DNA from: Methylophaga sp. UBA3192
Lineage (GTDB): Bacteria; Pseudomonadota; Gammaproteobacteria; Nitrosococcales; Methylophagaceae
Direction of reading: 5' to 3'
Length of the DNA: 64,000 nucleotides
NCBI GenBank assembly: GCA_002363955.1
Contig: DEXE01000003.1
Location: forward strand, 23,511 to 87,510
Part shown: positions 16,000 through 23,516 of the stretch, one piece after another
Layout: every line of letters starts with the position of its first letter
How positions within the stretch are numbered: the stretch's first letter is position 1
Made by a program: the position numbers and the translations under genes
Notes under the pieces: generated by a model
Seen by the model: only the letters and a program-made list of their open reading frames with translations
The model's database searches: none
What the model was told of the DNA's origin: nothing

Positions 16000-16437
16000 A
16001 CCGCAGATTACGCAGATTATGCAAAAGGATATGCAAACATACGAAATTATTGGTGCAGCAATGAGAGTTCACTCTGCATTAGGTCCGGGGTTCTTAGAGT
16101 CTGTTTATCAGGAAGCACTGGAGATTGAATTTAAAGACAGATGCATAGACTATGTAAGAGAAATGTCGCTACCAATTTACTATCGAGGGCAACAACTTAA
16201 AACTTTTTATAAAGCTGATTTTGTTTGTTTCAAGTCATTGATTATTGAGCTTAAAGCACTTCAAAAACTGTCAGGGTTAGAGGAAGCCCAAGTGATTAAT
16301 TACCTAAAAGCCTCGCAATTGCAAAAAGCACTATTACTCAATTTTGGGGCAACTAGTTTGCAACACAAAAGATTAGTTCTTAATCTGCGTAATCTGCGGA
16401 TAAATGTCTACTAAACCTCTGTGCCCTTTGTGGTTAC
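16000..16437 (+). mobile_element. Repeat element R2 carrying a GxxExxY nuclease gene
   Basis: R2 has the same inner arms as R1 (CCGCAGATTACGCAGAT from 16001 and its inverted copy at 16382-16402) and a right outer arm at 16417-16437, with the space between filled by a nuclease gene. The left outer arm is not recognisable. The right outer arm supplies the dhaL stop codon (TTA at 16434-16436 on the plus strand). The last codons of the nuclease gene are the inner arm itself. I interpret it as the coding version of the element family whose empty versions are R1 and R3 (inference). Confidence 0.75.
16019..16414 (+). CDS. GxxExxY family PD-(D/E)XK nuclease-like protein
   Basis: A 131-residue member of the GxxExxY family (PD-(D/E)XK nuclease superfamily, PDDEXK_3). 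The name motif is GFLESVY at residues 24-30, preceded by IIGAAMRVHSALGPG. The nuclease core is intact, with D67 in YKADFV and E77/K79 in IIELKAL. Family function is not established as far as I know. Start choice is uncertain: 15968 gives 17 more residues, 16031 four fewer; 16019 fits the usual family length. Residues 122-128 (NLRNLRI) are translated from the repeat's right inner arm, and the left inner arm overlaps the start region. Gene and repeat are therefore one unit inserted between dhaK and dhaL. Confidence 0.85.
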   Translation: MQKDMQTYEIIGAAMRVHSALGPGFLESVYQEALEIEFKDRCIDYVREMSLPIYYRGQQLKTFYKADFVCFKSLIIELKALQKLSGLEEAQVINYLKASQLQKALLLNFGATSLQHKRLVLNLRNLRINVY

Positions 16438-17066
16438 TTTTCAATTATGCAATCAGCAATAGCACACAACATCAGCTGGCTGGTGCGGGCACCGGCATCG
16501 ATATGACCACGGGCGCGTTCACCCAGAAATGATGCGCGGCCTTTGGTGGCGAGCATATCCTTAGTCGACTCCATCCCATCTATCGCAGCTTTTTTCATAT
16601 CTTCCAGAGCAACCGATAATTCCACTCCGTTGCTAATGCTTTGTTGCAGGCTTGATGATGCTGGAATTAATGTATCCAGCATGGTTTTTTCACCCATACC
16701 CGCTTTTCCTCGGGCTTTAATGGATTCCACTCCGGCAGTAAAAATATCGCTGACGGTTTGCGAATCAATTTGTTTATCCTTGGCTGTTTTGCCCATCGTC
16801 ACAAACATGGATCCAAACAATGATCCTGATGCGCCGCCCATGGTCGACATCAGTGTCATACCAATTTTGCTTAACGCTGCTGAAAAATCCAGTTGTTTCA
16901 ACGCATCACTGTTATTCAGCAATGCATCAACTCCACGTTGCAGATTAATCAGATGATCACCATCTCCAATAGCCTGATCTAAATGAGCAATTTCATCGGC
17001 ATGATTGTTTATAGTGTCTTTGATAGCCTGAATAAACGGTAAAACAGTAATACTGCTGTCAGACAT
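16434..17066 (-). CDS. dhaL: Dihydroxyacetone kinase, DhaL subunit
   Basis: The ATP/ADP-binding subunit of dihydroxyacetone kinase. The 210-residue helical-barrel protein has Mg-coordinating aspartates D30, D35 and D37 in HLDQAIGDGDH, TMGGASGSLFGSMF and the C-terminal SFLGERARGHIDAGA loop. It is transcribed towards dhaK rather than with it, which is unusual for the DhaKL pair. Its TAA stop lies inside the outer arm of repeat R2. Whether the kinase is ATP- or PTS-dependent cannot be told without finding dhaM. Confidence 0.93.
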   Translation of the reverse strand: MSDSSITVLPFIQAIKDTINNHADEIAHLDQAIGDGDHLINLQRGVDALLNNSDALKQLDFSAALSKIGMTLMSTMGGASGSLFGSMFVTMGKTAKDKQIDSQTVSDIFTAGVESIKARGKAGMGEKTMLDTLIPASSSLQQSISNGVELSVALEDMKKAAIDGMESTKDMLATKGRASFLGERARGHIDAGARTSQLMLCAIADCIIEK

Positions 17067-17149
17067 ACATACCTCTTAACGTAGTTATTAACATAATCAA
17101 CTTAGCTTAACGCAGCTTACCGTTTCAGAAAATGTCGAAAATAAAAATA

Positions 17150-17184
17150 AAAAAAAGCCCCAACCCGAAGGTTGAGGCTTTTTA
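17150..17184 (-). terminator. Intrinsic terminator of the porin gene
   Basis: On the minus strand a stem of about 14 bp with one mismatch (AAAAAGCCTCAACC with GGTTGGGGCTTTTT) and a TTCG tetraloop is followed by a T run. It lies about 40 bp after the porin stop. A stable tetraloop and U tract make it a confident intrinsic terminator. Confidence 0.88.
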
Positions 17185-17224
17185 TCAGTTTTAAACTAAA
17201 CCCGGAGGCTTAGAAAATAACTGC

Positions 17225-18400
17225 TTACCAGCTGATGAAACCACCGATAGCTAATACGTCAGTATCTAACTCGCCACCGCTGTGGAATTCATCTTCCATT
17301 TGCGAGTATTCAGCAACCAGTTTCAGGTTTGAAGTCACATCGTGGTAAACACCTACAGTCCACATGCTACGTTTATCAATATCATAAGTAGCAATCGTGC
17401 CTGCTTTTTCAGCAGAAGTCAGGTCTAATGTTGACTCACCATAAGATGCTTTAACTGCTGTTACGCCAGCGAAAGTGTAGCCAGCTTGAACGTAATAACC
17501 ATCACCATCACGCTCTTTGCCATTAGCATCAGTTGCAGAACCAAACGCAAGGCCACCTAAGTCGCCCACACCTTTGTTGTCATAATAAGCTGCAACAAAG
17601 TCAAAGCCGCCTAAACCAAGGTTTGCACCTAATGTCCATGCATTTGATTTGATATCGCCACCAGCACCATCAATTTTTTGAGTCATGCCGCTCAACCAAG
17701 CTTTAAACATGCCGCCATCAAAGTTAGTTGCATAGCTCAAGTCAGCTTCATAACGTGGATCTTTTTCTGCGCTTCCGCCAGCTAAAGTGCCAACTTCGTC
17801 AGCATCCATAACCGCTAAAGCAACCTTGAAACCAGCCATGTCAACTGAAGTCCAACGCATTTGTGAACGCCAGTCGGCATAGTCATAACCGTAACCGATA
17901 CGACCTAAAGTTGTTTGGCCATTATCCGAGTTACCAGCTACAACAGCACCAACGCCGTATAAAGTTTGGTCTAACAGAATGTTGTGTGAGCCATAAAGAC
18001 CTAAGCCTTTACCCAGCATTACTTGACCGAAAGCACCATCAACAGTTGCAAACGCTTCACGTTGCTCCATTGCTGAACCGTTCTGGCCTTCGTTAAAGTA
18101 GCTACCACCGTTAGTTGATGGAGAGATAGAAACACGTGCACCAACTGTCAAGCCATTGATTTCAGGAGCTTTAACGTTGAAGCCAAAGAATGTTGGCAAT
18201 AAACCGTTACGAACACGGCTGTTATCGTTGCTGCCACCACCGGCAACGTCTGCATCTGATTGTACGAAGAATTGGTTGATGTTACCGTCAACACTGAATT
18301 CGTATCCGTTTTCGCCGCCAACGACGATTGTCGCGTTAGCTGCGCCGGCTGCTGCAAATGCTGCTGCGCCGACTAATGTAGCTAGTGTAGTTTTTTTCAT
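17225..18400 (-). CDS. Outer-membrane porin (Gram-negative trimeric porin family)
   Basis: A 391-residue precursor. The signal peptide (residues 1-23, MKKTTLATLVGAAA then AGAANA) is typical Sec type. The mature part alternates short amphipathic strands and Gly/Asp-rich turns. Porin-4 features include VGARVSISPSTN, REAFATVDGAFGQVMLGKGLGLYGS and the closing strand EYSQMEDEFH...LAIGGFISW, without a C-terminal Phe but ending in Trp. It would form a 16-strand diffusion channel; solute preference is not visible. It starts behind AGAAGGTG and ends at a strong terminator, so it is monocistronic and probably abundant. Confidence 0.88.
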   Translation of the reverse strand: MKKTTLATLVGAAAFAAAGAANATIVVGGENGYEFSVDGNINQFFVQSDADVAGGGSNDNSRVRNGLLPTFFGFNVKAPEINGLTVGARVSISPSTNGGSYFNEGQNGSAMEQREAFATVDGAFGQVMLGKGLGLYGSHNILLDQTLYGVGAVVAGNSDNGQTTLGRIGYGYDYADWRSQMRWTSVDMAGFKVALAVMDADEVGTLAGGSAEKDPRYEADLSYATNFDGGMFKAWLSGMTQKIDGAGGDIKSNAWTLGANLGLGGFDFVAAYYDNKGVGDLGGLAFGSATDANGKERDGDGYYVQAGYTFAGVTAVKASYGESTLDLTSAEKAGTIATYDIDKRSMWTVGVYHDVTSNLKLVAEYSQMEDEFHSGGELDTDVLAIGGFISW

Positions 18401-18507
18401 GTCTGTTCACCTTCTAGTTGTTAACAGATTACTTTAAGTTTCTCTCGTAACCGGAATGTTTCGCGGTTAAGACTGTATTTTCCACATCTGAAAAACCTTT
18501 GCAACAC

Positions 18508-18571
18508 TTTTACAACAAAAAAATGTGAATTTGGTCAATTTGCCACGAATGTGTGTTTTTTTTACAACAAA
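18508..18571 (-). repeat. Two direct repeats upstream of the porin gene
   Basis: TTTTACAACAAA occurs at 18508-18519 and again at 18560-18571, 52 bp apart (about five helical turns), 108-171 bp upstream of the porin start. Such phased sites are common for porin regulators of the OmpR type, but I do not recognise the motif. Only the repetition is observed; the regulatory role is a guess. Confidence 0.35.
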
Positions 18572-18610
18572 GGCTGTTTTTGTCTATGTATATTAAAGCT
18601 AACAATTAAA

Positions 18611-18956
18611 TTAACCACAGAGACACAGAGTGCACAGAGATTAATATTTGCAGTTAAAGTTGCTGAAACCACTAGTAACAATGAGGAGGAAAGGTAATCC
18701 GCAGATTACGCAGATGAACGCAGATTAAACTTTGAAGACTTTATTGATGGGCTTTTCGGCCTATCAACAGATCCTATAATAACAATTTAACAAGAGCTTA
18801 TTGGTTTCGGTGTCTCCGTGGTTAATTTTTATACCCAAACACAAGCAGCCTTCAAAGCTACCTCAATAAAAGCAGCTTTATAATATCTGTGAAAATCTGC
18901 GTAATCTGCGGATAAACTTCTATTAAATCTCTGTGCCCTCTGTGTCTCTGTGGTTA
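18611..18956. repeat. Repeat element R3
   Basis: A third element of the R1 family, about 346 bp. Outer arms are 18611-18639 and 18929-18956 (inverted, 27 of 28 positions matching). Inner arms are 18696-18728 and 18885-18914. The interior contains an additional partial outer arm at 18805-18825 (GTGTCTCCGTGGTTAA), so one copy may have landed inside another or the interior may have been rearranged. No ORF is present. It lies between the porin upstream region and the tRNA-Phe terminator. Confidence 0.8.
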
Positions 18957-18986
18957 GTTATCAAAGCAGGAATAGCAGCCAATAAA

Positions 18987-19017
18987 AAAGCCCGGTTTGC
19001 AATGCAAACCGGGCTTT
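18987..19017 (-). terminator. Intrinsic terminator of tRNA-Phe
   Basis: A perfect 14-bp stem (AAAGCCCGGTTTGC with GCAAACCGGGCTTT) with a 3-nt loop is followed by TTTATT on the minus strand, starting 9 bp after the tRNA 3' end. Confidence 0.88.
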
Positions 19018-19025
19018 GAATTCGA

Positions 19026-19101
19026 TGGTGGCTCGACCTGGAATCGAACCAGGGACACAGGGATTTTCAATCCCTTGCTCTACCAACTGAGCTATCGAGC
19101 C
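19026..19101 (-). tRNA. tRNA-Phe (GAA)
   Basis: On the minus strand 76 nt fold as a standard tRNA. The acceptor stem GGCTCGA pairs with TCGAGCC. The D-arm is AGCTCAGTTGGTAGAGC. The anticodon stem AGGGA/TCCCT encloses the loop TTGAAAA, with anticodon GAA. The T-arm contains GGTTCGATTCC. The discriminator is A and CCA is encoded. It has its own promoter and terminator. Confidence 0.98.
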
Positions 19102-19114
19102 AACAAGGTGCGGT

Positions 19115-19143
19115 ATTAAACCTGCCCGAGTGCCTGCTGTCAA
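19115..19143 (-). promoter_or_regulatory. Promoter of tRNA-Phe
   Basis: TTGACA (19138-19143) and TTTAAT (19115-19120) are separated by 17 bp on the minus strand, 14 bp upstream of the mature tRNA 5' end. A perfect -35, ideal spacing and position make this a confident sigma-70 promoter. Confidence 0.8.
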
Positions 19144-19235
19144 GTCATGTTAAGCATCCCAGGAAGTTGTCCTTGTGGCATTTATGCAGCCATGCTGTAA
19201 TGACGGGCAGTTTTGCATCGGGGCAGCAAATAAAA

Positions 19236-20309
19236 ATGAATTCAAGCCAACGTATTTTATTGTGGGTCATCAGTGTTTTAGCGATAGCTTCGGCTGTTTA
19301 TTTTTTTTCGCCATTATTTGATTCGCCAGTCCCTTCAGATAACAGAACGGTTGAAAATCCGGATAGGGATGATAATGATGATGAGAAGCAGCATCATCAA
19401 TTTGCGCTATCGGTTGAGGTAACTGAAGCCGCCCAGGAATTGGCCTCTATCAAAAGTCAGACGTTGATGGAAAGCTTCCATACTCCAGAGATGCGTGCCT
19501 CTGCCGTGGTTATTCCGACACAGGATTTACAATTAGCCCGTTCACGTTGTGTTGAGGCGGAAATGCAACATCGTCTTGCTCAGGTGAATGAACAGGGGAT
19601 GAGCAAAGAGCTTTCACGCCTGAAAACATTACAGCAGGCAACGGGAAGTGTGGCATCAAAAGAGGTTAATTTCGCCCAGAGCAATTTATTGGTGGCTCAG
19701 GCCGAATCCGGGTTAAAACAGCAACTGGTCAACAACTGCCATGCCGAAATACGTCAGCAGTGGCCAGCCCCCATTGCTGACTGGATTATTAAGGGCGGTG
19801 AAGATTTCAATCTGCTGATGGCAAGGGAGCAGACCGTTATAAAAGTCATATTGCCGGTGAATCAAAGCTTGAATCAGCGCGCGACTACCATTCGTTGGCA
19901 ACAAACCAATCAGGAAAATAACGTGGGGCAGGCGCAACGATTGGCCGCTGCCTTTATGGCCGATCCGGTATTAAGTGGTGAAACCTGGTATTTCCTGAAT
20001 AAATCCTCATCGTTGCGGGAAGGGGCCCGATTACAGGTATGGGTGCCCAATTCCGATAACGCATTATCAGGTGTGATGATCCCATATCAATCCGTCATCT
20101 GGTACGCGGGACAACCGTGGACATACCTGCGAATCAATGATGAACGATTCCAGCGGATATCATTGGCGGAAGGCATTCATTCTGTCGAGGGTATTCATCT
20201 TCAAAGAGGGATTCATCCGGGTGATGCTATCGTCACCTCAGGGGCTCAGACATTGTTGTCGGAAGAGTTTAAATGGCAAATCCATGATGAAGACGATGAT
20301 GATGACTAA
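19236..20309 (+). CDS. RND efflux periplasmic adaptor (CusB/CzcB-like)
   Basis: A membrane fusion protein linking the inner-membrane RND pump to an outer-membrane channel. From ATG 19236 it has 357 residues: an N-terminal membrane anchor (about 7-26), an Asp/His-rich segment (DRDDNDDEKQHH), a long coiled-coil hairpin (about 95-160) and barrel domains with GVMIPYQSVIWYAGQPWTYL, then GIHPGDAIVTSGAQTLLSEEFKW. It ends in the acidic tail DEDDDDD. Acidic and His clusters suit metal handling. The in-frame ATG at 19167 would add 23 residues before the anchor and lacks a ribosome site. The permease follows 45 bp downstream. Confidence 0.82.
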   Translation: MNSSQRILLWVISVLAIASAVYFFSPLFDSPVPSDNRTVENPDRDDNDDEKQHHQFALSVEVTEAAQELASIKSQTLMESFHTPEMRASAVVIPTQDLQLARSRCVEAEMQHRLAQVNEQGMSKELSRLKTLQQATGSVASKEVNFAQSNLLVAQAESGLKQQLVNNCHAEIRQQWPAPIADWIIKGGEDFNLLMAREQTVIKVILPVNQSLNQRATTIRWQQTNQENNVGQAQRLAAAFMADPVLSGETWYFLNKSSSLREGARLQVWVPNSDNALSGVMIPYQSVIWYAGQPWTYLRINDERFQRISLAEGIHSVEGIHLQRGIHPGDAIVTSGAQTLLSEEFKWQIHDEDDDDD

Positions 20310-20354
20310 TCGAATTCACTACAAACCATTATTTGATAAATAACAGGAACACGG

Positions 20355-23300
20355 ATGCTCTCTCATTTGGTTGCCTTTTCGGTTCGTGCACGGGGTGTCG
20401 TATTGGCTATAGCCGTGTTGATGCTTGGTTATGGCTGTTATCAAATTTATAAAGCCAGTCTGGATGTGTTTCCTGAATTTGCACCGAAGCAGGTTATTAT
20501 TCAGACCGAAGCATCGGGGTTTACTGCCGAGCAGGTGGAAACGCTGGTTACCCAACCGATTGAAAATGCATTGGGCGGCTTACCGGATGTCATGTTTGTG
20601 CGTTCGGCCTCCACTCCCGGTTTATCTGTTGTCATTATTACTTTTGAAGACAAAACCGATATTTATCTTAACCGTCAGTTGGTTTCAGAACGGTTGATGC
20701 CGGCACAGGGCCAGTTACCGCAAGGTGTCGGTCCCGCTTTGATGGTGCCGCTTGAGTCGTCTTCCGGCACGATTATGACCATTGGTTTAACGTCGGATCA
20801 ACAGAGCATCATGCGTTTGCGGGAAATGGTCGACTGGACCTTAACACCCAGATTGCTTGCTGTAGATGGTGTGGCGGATATCAACGTATTCGGCGGTGCT
20901 GAAAAGCAAATGCAAATTCAGCTGGATCCGCAGAAGCTTGCCATGTATCAGTTGTCGCCATTAGATATCGTTGCCGCAGCACGCGAAGCTACGGCATTGC
21001 AGGGTAGTGGGTTTATTGAAAATGCCAACCAGCGAATGATGCTTCAGGTGATCGGCCAGCCGGTGAGTGCTGAAACGATGGCGAATGTGGTCATTCGTCA
21101 GCAGGGCCAATCGGTATTACATCTTGGTGACGTTGCCACAATTGAATATGGTCCGGCTCCAGCAATCGGTGGTGCAGCCATTGGCGGCAAGGCTGGCATT
21201 GTGTTGATGGTCATTGGTCAATATAAGGCTAATACGCTGGCTGTGACACAAGGCGTTGAAACCGCTCTGAACGAGTTTCGGGATGGGTTTGAGGTCGATG
21301 GTATTGAGTTACATGCGGATCTGTTCCGCCCGGCCAACTATATACAAACATCACTGGCGAATATTCGACATCATTTGCTGGTGGGCGGCGGTTTGGTGTT
21401 ATTGGTGCTGTTTTTATTTCTGTTTAATTTACGCACCGCGATAATTTCCATGACAGCGATTCCGTTGTCATTATTTGCGGCATTAATCGTGCTGCTCGAA
21501 TTCGGCGTCAATATCAATATCATGGTGTTGGGCGGTCTGGCGATTGCCTTGGGCGAAGTTGTGGATGATGCCATTATTGATACCGAGAATATCTTCCGGC
21601 GACTGCGGGAAAATGCGGTGTTGAGAGAACCACGGCCCGTTATTCAAATCGTCTATGAAGCGTCCATGGAGGTGCGTAGTTCGGTGGTTTATGCCAGTTT
21701 GATTGTGATGCTGGTATTTGTGCCGTTATTAACACTGGGCGGCGTAGCGGGACGAATGTTCGAGCCTTTGGGACAGGCGTATATTCTGGCGATTCTGGCA
21801 TCCTTATTCGTTGCGTTGACTGTTACGCCAGCACTTTGCCATGTCTTGCTAAGCCGGATTGGCGTCACACGCACTACCGAGCCACCGTTAATTCACTGGT
21901 TACAAGTCGGCTATGGGCAGATATTACGGGTCACTTGCCAGTTTCCCAAGCTGATGGTGTTATCCGTACTGATCTTTTGCTTGGCTGGTGCCAGTTTGCT
22001 GCCTTATTTCGGCGGACGATTTTTACCTGAGCTGCGTGAAGGACATTACATTATTCATACAGCCAGTGTGCCCGGAACCTCGTTGCAGGAATCATTACGC
22101 ATAGGTGGTTTAATAGAACAGCGTGTGGCGGCTATACCCGGCGTGCGAGCGACTTCACAATGGGCCGGGCGTGCAGAACGGGGAGCCGATACCTTTGGCA
22201 CCCATTACAGTGAATATGAAGTGGATCTGGAGCCACTGTCAGGTTCAGAACAACAGGCGATTTTGGATGAAATCCGCGAAATCCTTGAAGAATTCCCGGG
22301 GATCAGCTCTGAGGTGAATACCTTTCTGACAGAGCGTATCGATGAGACTATCTCGGGCTATACCTCGCCGGTTGTCGTCAATATTTATGGTAATGATCTT
22401 GATGCTCTGGATTACAAAGCACGTGAAGTGGCTGATGTGATGGCAGACATTGAGGGCGCAACGGATATTCAGTTACGTGCACCACCAGGCGAACCTCAGT
22501 TGCAAGTGCGGATAAAACTCGAAGAATTACCCCAATGGGGCTTGCAACCGGCGACGGTGATGCAAAACATTAAAGCTGCCTTTGATGGTATTAAAGTGGG
22601 TCAGATTGCCGAAGGGAACCGTCTATTTGATATTAACGTGGTTCTGCCACCGCAATTACGTGAACAGCCACATCACTTATTAAGTTTGCCGTTGCGTACT
22701 CTGGATAATCGTATGCTGACGTTAGGCGATGTCGCCGAAGTACAGCAGGTTTCAGGTCGTCACGCGATTCTGCACCATGGTGCTCAACGACTGCAAACCA
22801 TCACCTGCAATGTCAGCGGTCGTGATTTACGTTCTTTCTTTAATGAATTACAGCAACGTGTGCATCAGCAGGTACAGTTTGATGCGGATACCTATCCTGA
22901 GTTTACCGGCACCGCTGTGGCTGAAGCCGAATCGCGTAAGGATCTGTTAGTGCACTCGGTTCTGGTCGGGCTGGTTGTGTTGATTTTGCTGTTTATGGCT
23001 CTGCGCAGTGTGCGGAATACCTGGCTGGTGTTATTAAATCTGCCTTTTTCATTATTAGGAGGTGTGATGGCGGCCTGGTTAACCGGTGGGGTGTTATCTA
23101 TTGGTTCGCTGGTCGGATTTGTCACACTGTTTGGTATCACACTGCGTAATGCGATTATGCTGGTGTCACACTACCAGCACCTGATTGAACATGAGGGTAA
23201 AGTCTGGAACATGGAAACAGCTATTCAAGGTGCACTTGAGCGTCTGCCATCAATATTGATTACAGCGTTGGTAACTGCATTGGCGATGCTGCCGATTGCT

Positions 23301-23477
23301 ATCAACGCGGATAGTCCGGGACGCGAAATAATGGGGCCAATGGCTGCCATTATTATTGGAGGTTTGATTTCGTCAACTTTGCTGACTTTGTTAGTGTTGC
23401 CCAGTGTGATGTTGCGTTATGGCGAATTTAAAAAACGTCGGGTCAGTCAAATGGAAACCACCATGCAAACGCAATAA
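20355..23477 (+). CDS. RND efflux permease, heavy-metal (CzcA/CusA) type
   Basis: A 1040-residue inner-membrane proton antiporter. Features in order: N-terminal TM1 and DVFPEFAPKQVIIQTEASG, porter domains, TM2-TM6 with the relay motif GEVVDDAIIDTENIFRRL in TM4 (acidic residues as in HME-RND proteins), a second porter repeat beginning FGGRFLPELREGHYIIH, and TM8-TM12 with GFVTLFGITLRNAIMLVSHY. It pairs with the upstream adaptor; no TolC-type channel gene is present, so one encoded elsewhere would be needed. The substrate is uncertain: heavy-metal type by sequence, but I cannot name the ion. Confidence 0.88.
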   Translation: MLSHLVAFSVRARGVVLAIAVLMLGYGCYQIYKASLDVFPEFAPKQVIIQTEASGFTAEQVETLVTQPIENALGGLPDVMFVRSASTPGLSVVIITFEDKTDIYLNRQLVSERLMPAQGQLPQGVGPALMVPLESSSGTIMTIGLTSDQQSIMRLREMVDWTLTPRLLAVDGVADINVFGGAEKQMQIQLDPQKLAMYQLSPLDIVAAAREATALQGSGFIENANQRMMLQVIGQPVSAETMANVVIRQQGQSVLHLGDVATIEYGPAPAIGGAAIGGKAGIVLMVIGQYKANTLAVTQGVETALNEFRDGFEVDGIELHADLFRPANYIQTSLANIRHHLLVGGGLVLLVLFLFLFNLRTAIISMTAIPLSLFAALIVLLEFGVNINIMVLGGLAIALGEVVDDAIIDTENIFRRLRENAVLREPRPVIQIVYEASMEVRSSVVYASLIVMLVFVPLLTLGGVAGRMFEPLGQAYILAILASLFVALTVTPALCHVLLSRIGVTRTTEPPLIHWLQVGYGQILRVTCQFPKLMVLSVLIFCLAGASLLPYFGGRFLPELREGHYIIHTASVPGTSLQESLRIGGLIEQRVAAIPGVRATSQWAGRAERGADTFGTHYSEYEVDLEPLSGSEQQAILDEIREILEEFPGISSEVNTFLTERIDETISGYTSPVVVNIYGNDLDALDYKAREVADVMADIEGATDIQLRAPPGEPQLQVRIKLEELPQWGLQPATVMQNIKAAFDGIKVGQIAEGNRLFDINVVLPPQLREQPHHLLSLPLRTLDNRMLTLGDVAEVQQVSGRHAILHHGAQRLQTITCNVSGRDLRSFFNELQQRVHQQVQFDADTYPEFTGTAVAEAESRKDLLVHSVLVGLVVLILLFMALRSVRNTWLVLLNLPFSLLGGVMAAWLTGGVLSIGSLVGFVTLFGITLRNAIMLVSHYQHLIEHEGKVWNMETAIQGALERLPSILITALVTALAMLPIAINADSPGREIMGPMAAIIIGGLISSTLLTLLVLPSVMLRYGEFKKRRVSQMETTMQTQ

Positions 23478-23516
23478 TGCCGAGTACAAATGCGATCAAA
23501 ATGATTTCAACAATCA

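Noticed and set aside
15968..16018. Longer start for the GxxExxY protein
   Set aside because: The additional 17 residues come from flanking DNA and the repeat arm, and family members normally start shortly before the IIGAAM segment; kept as an alternative only.
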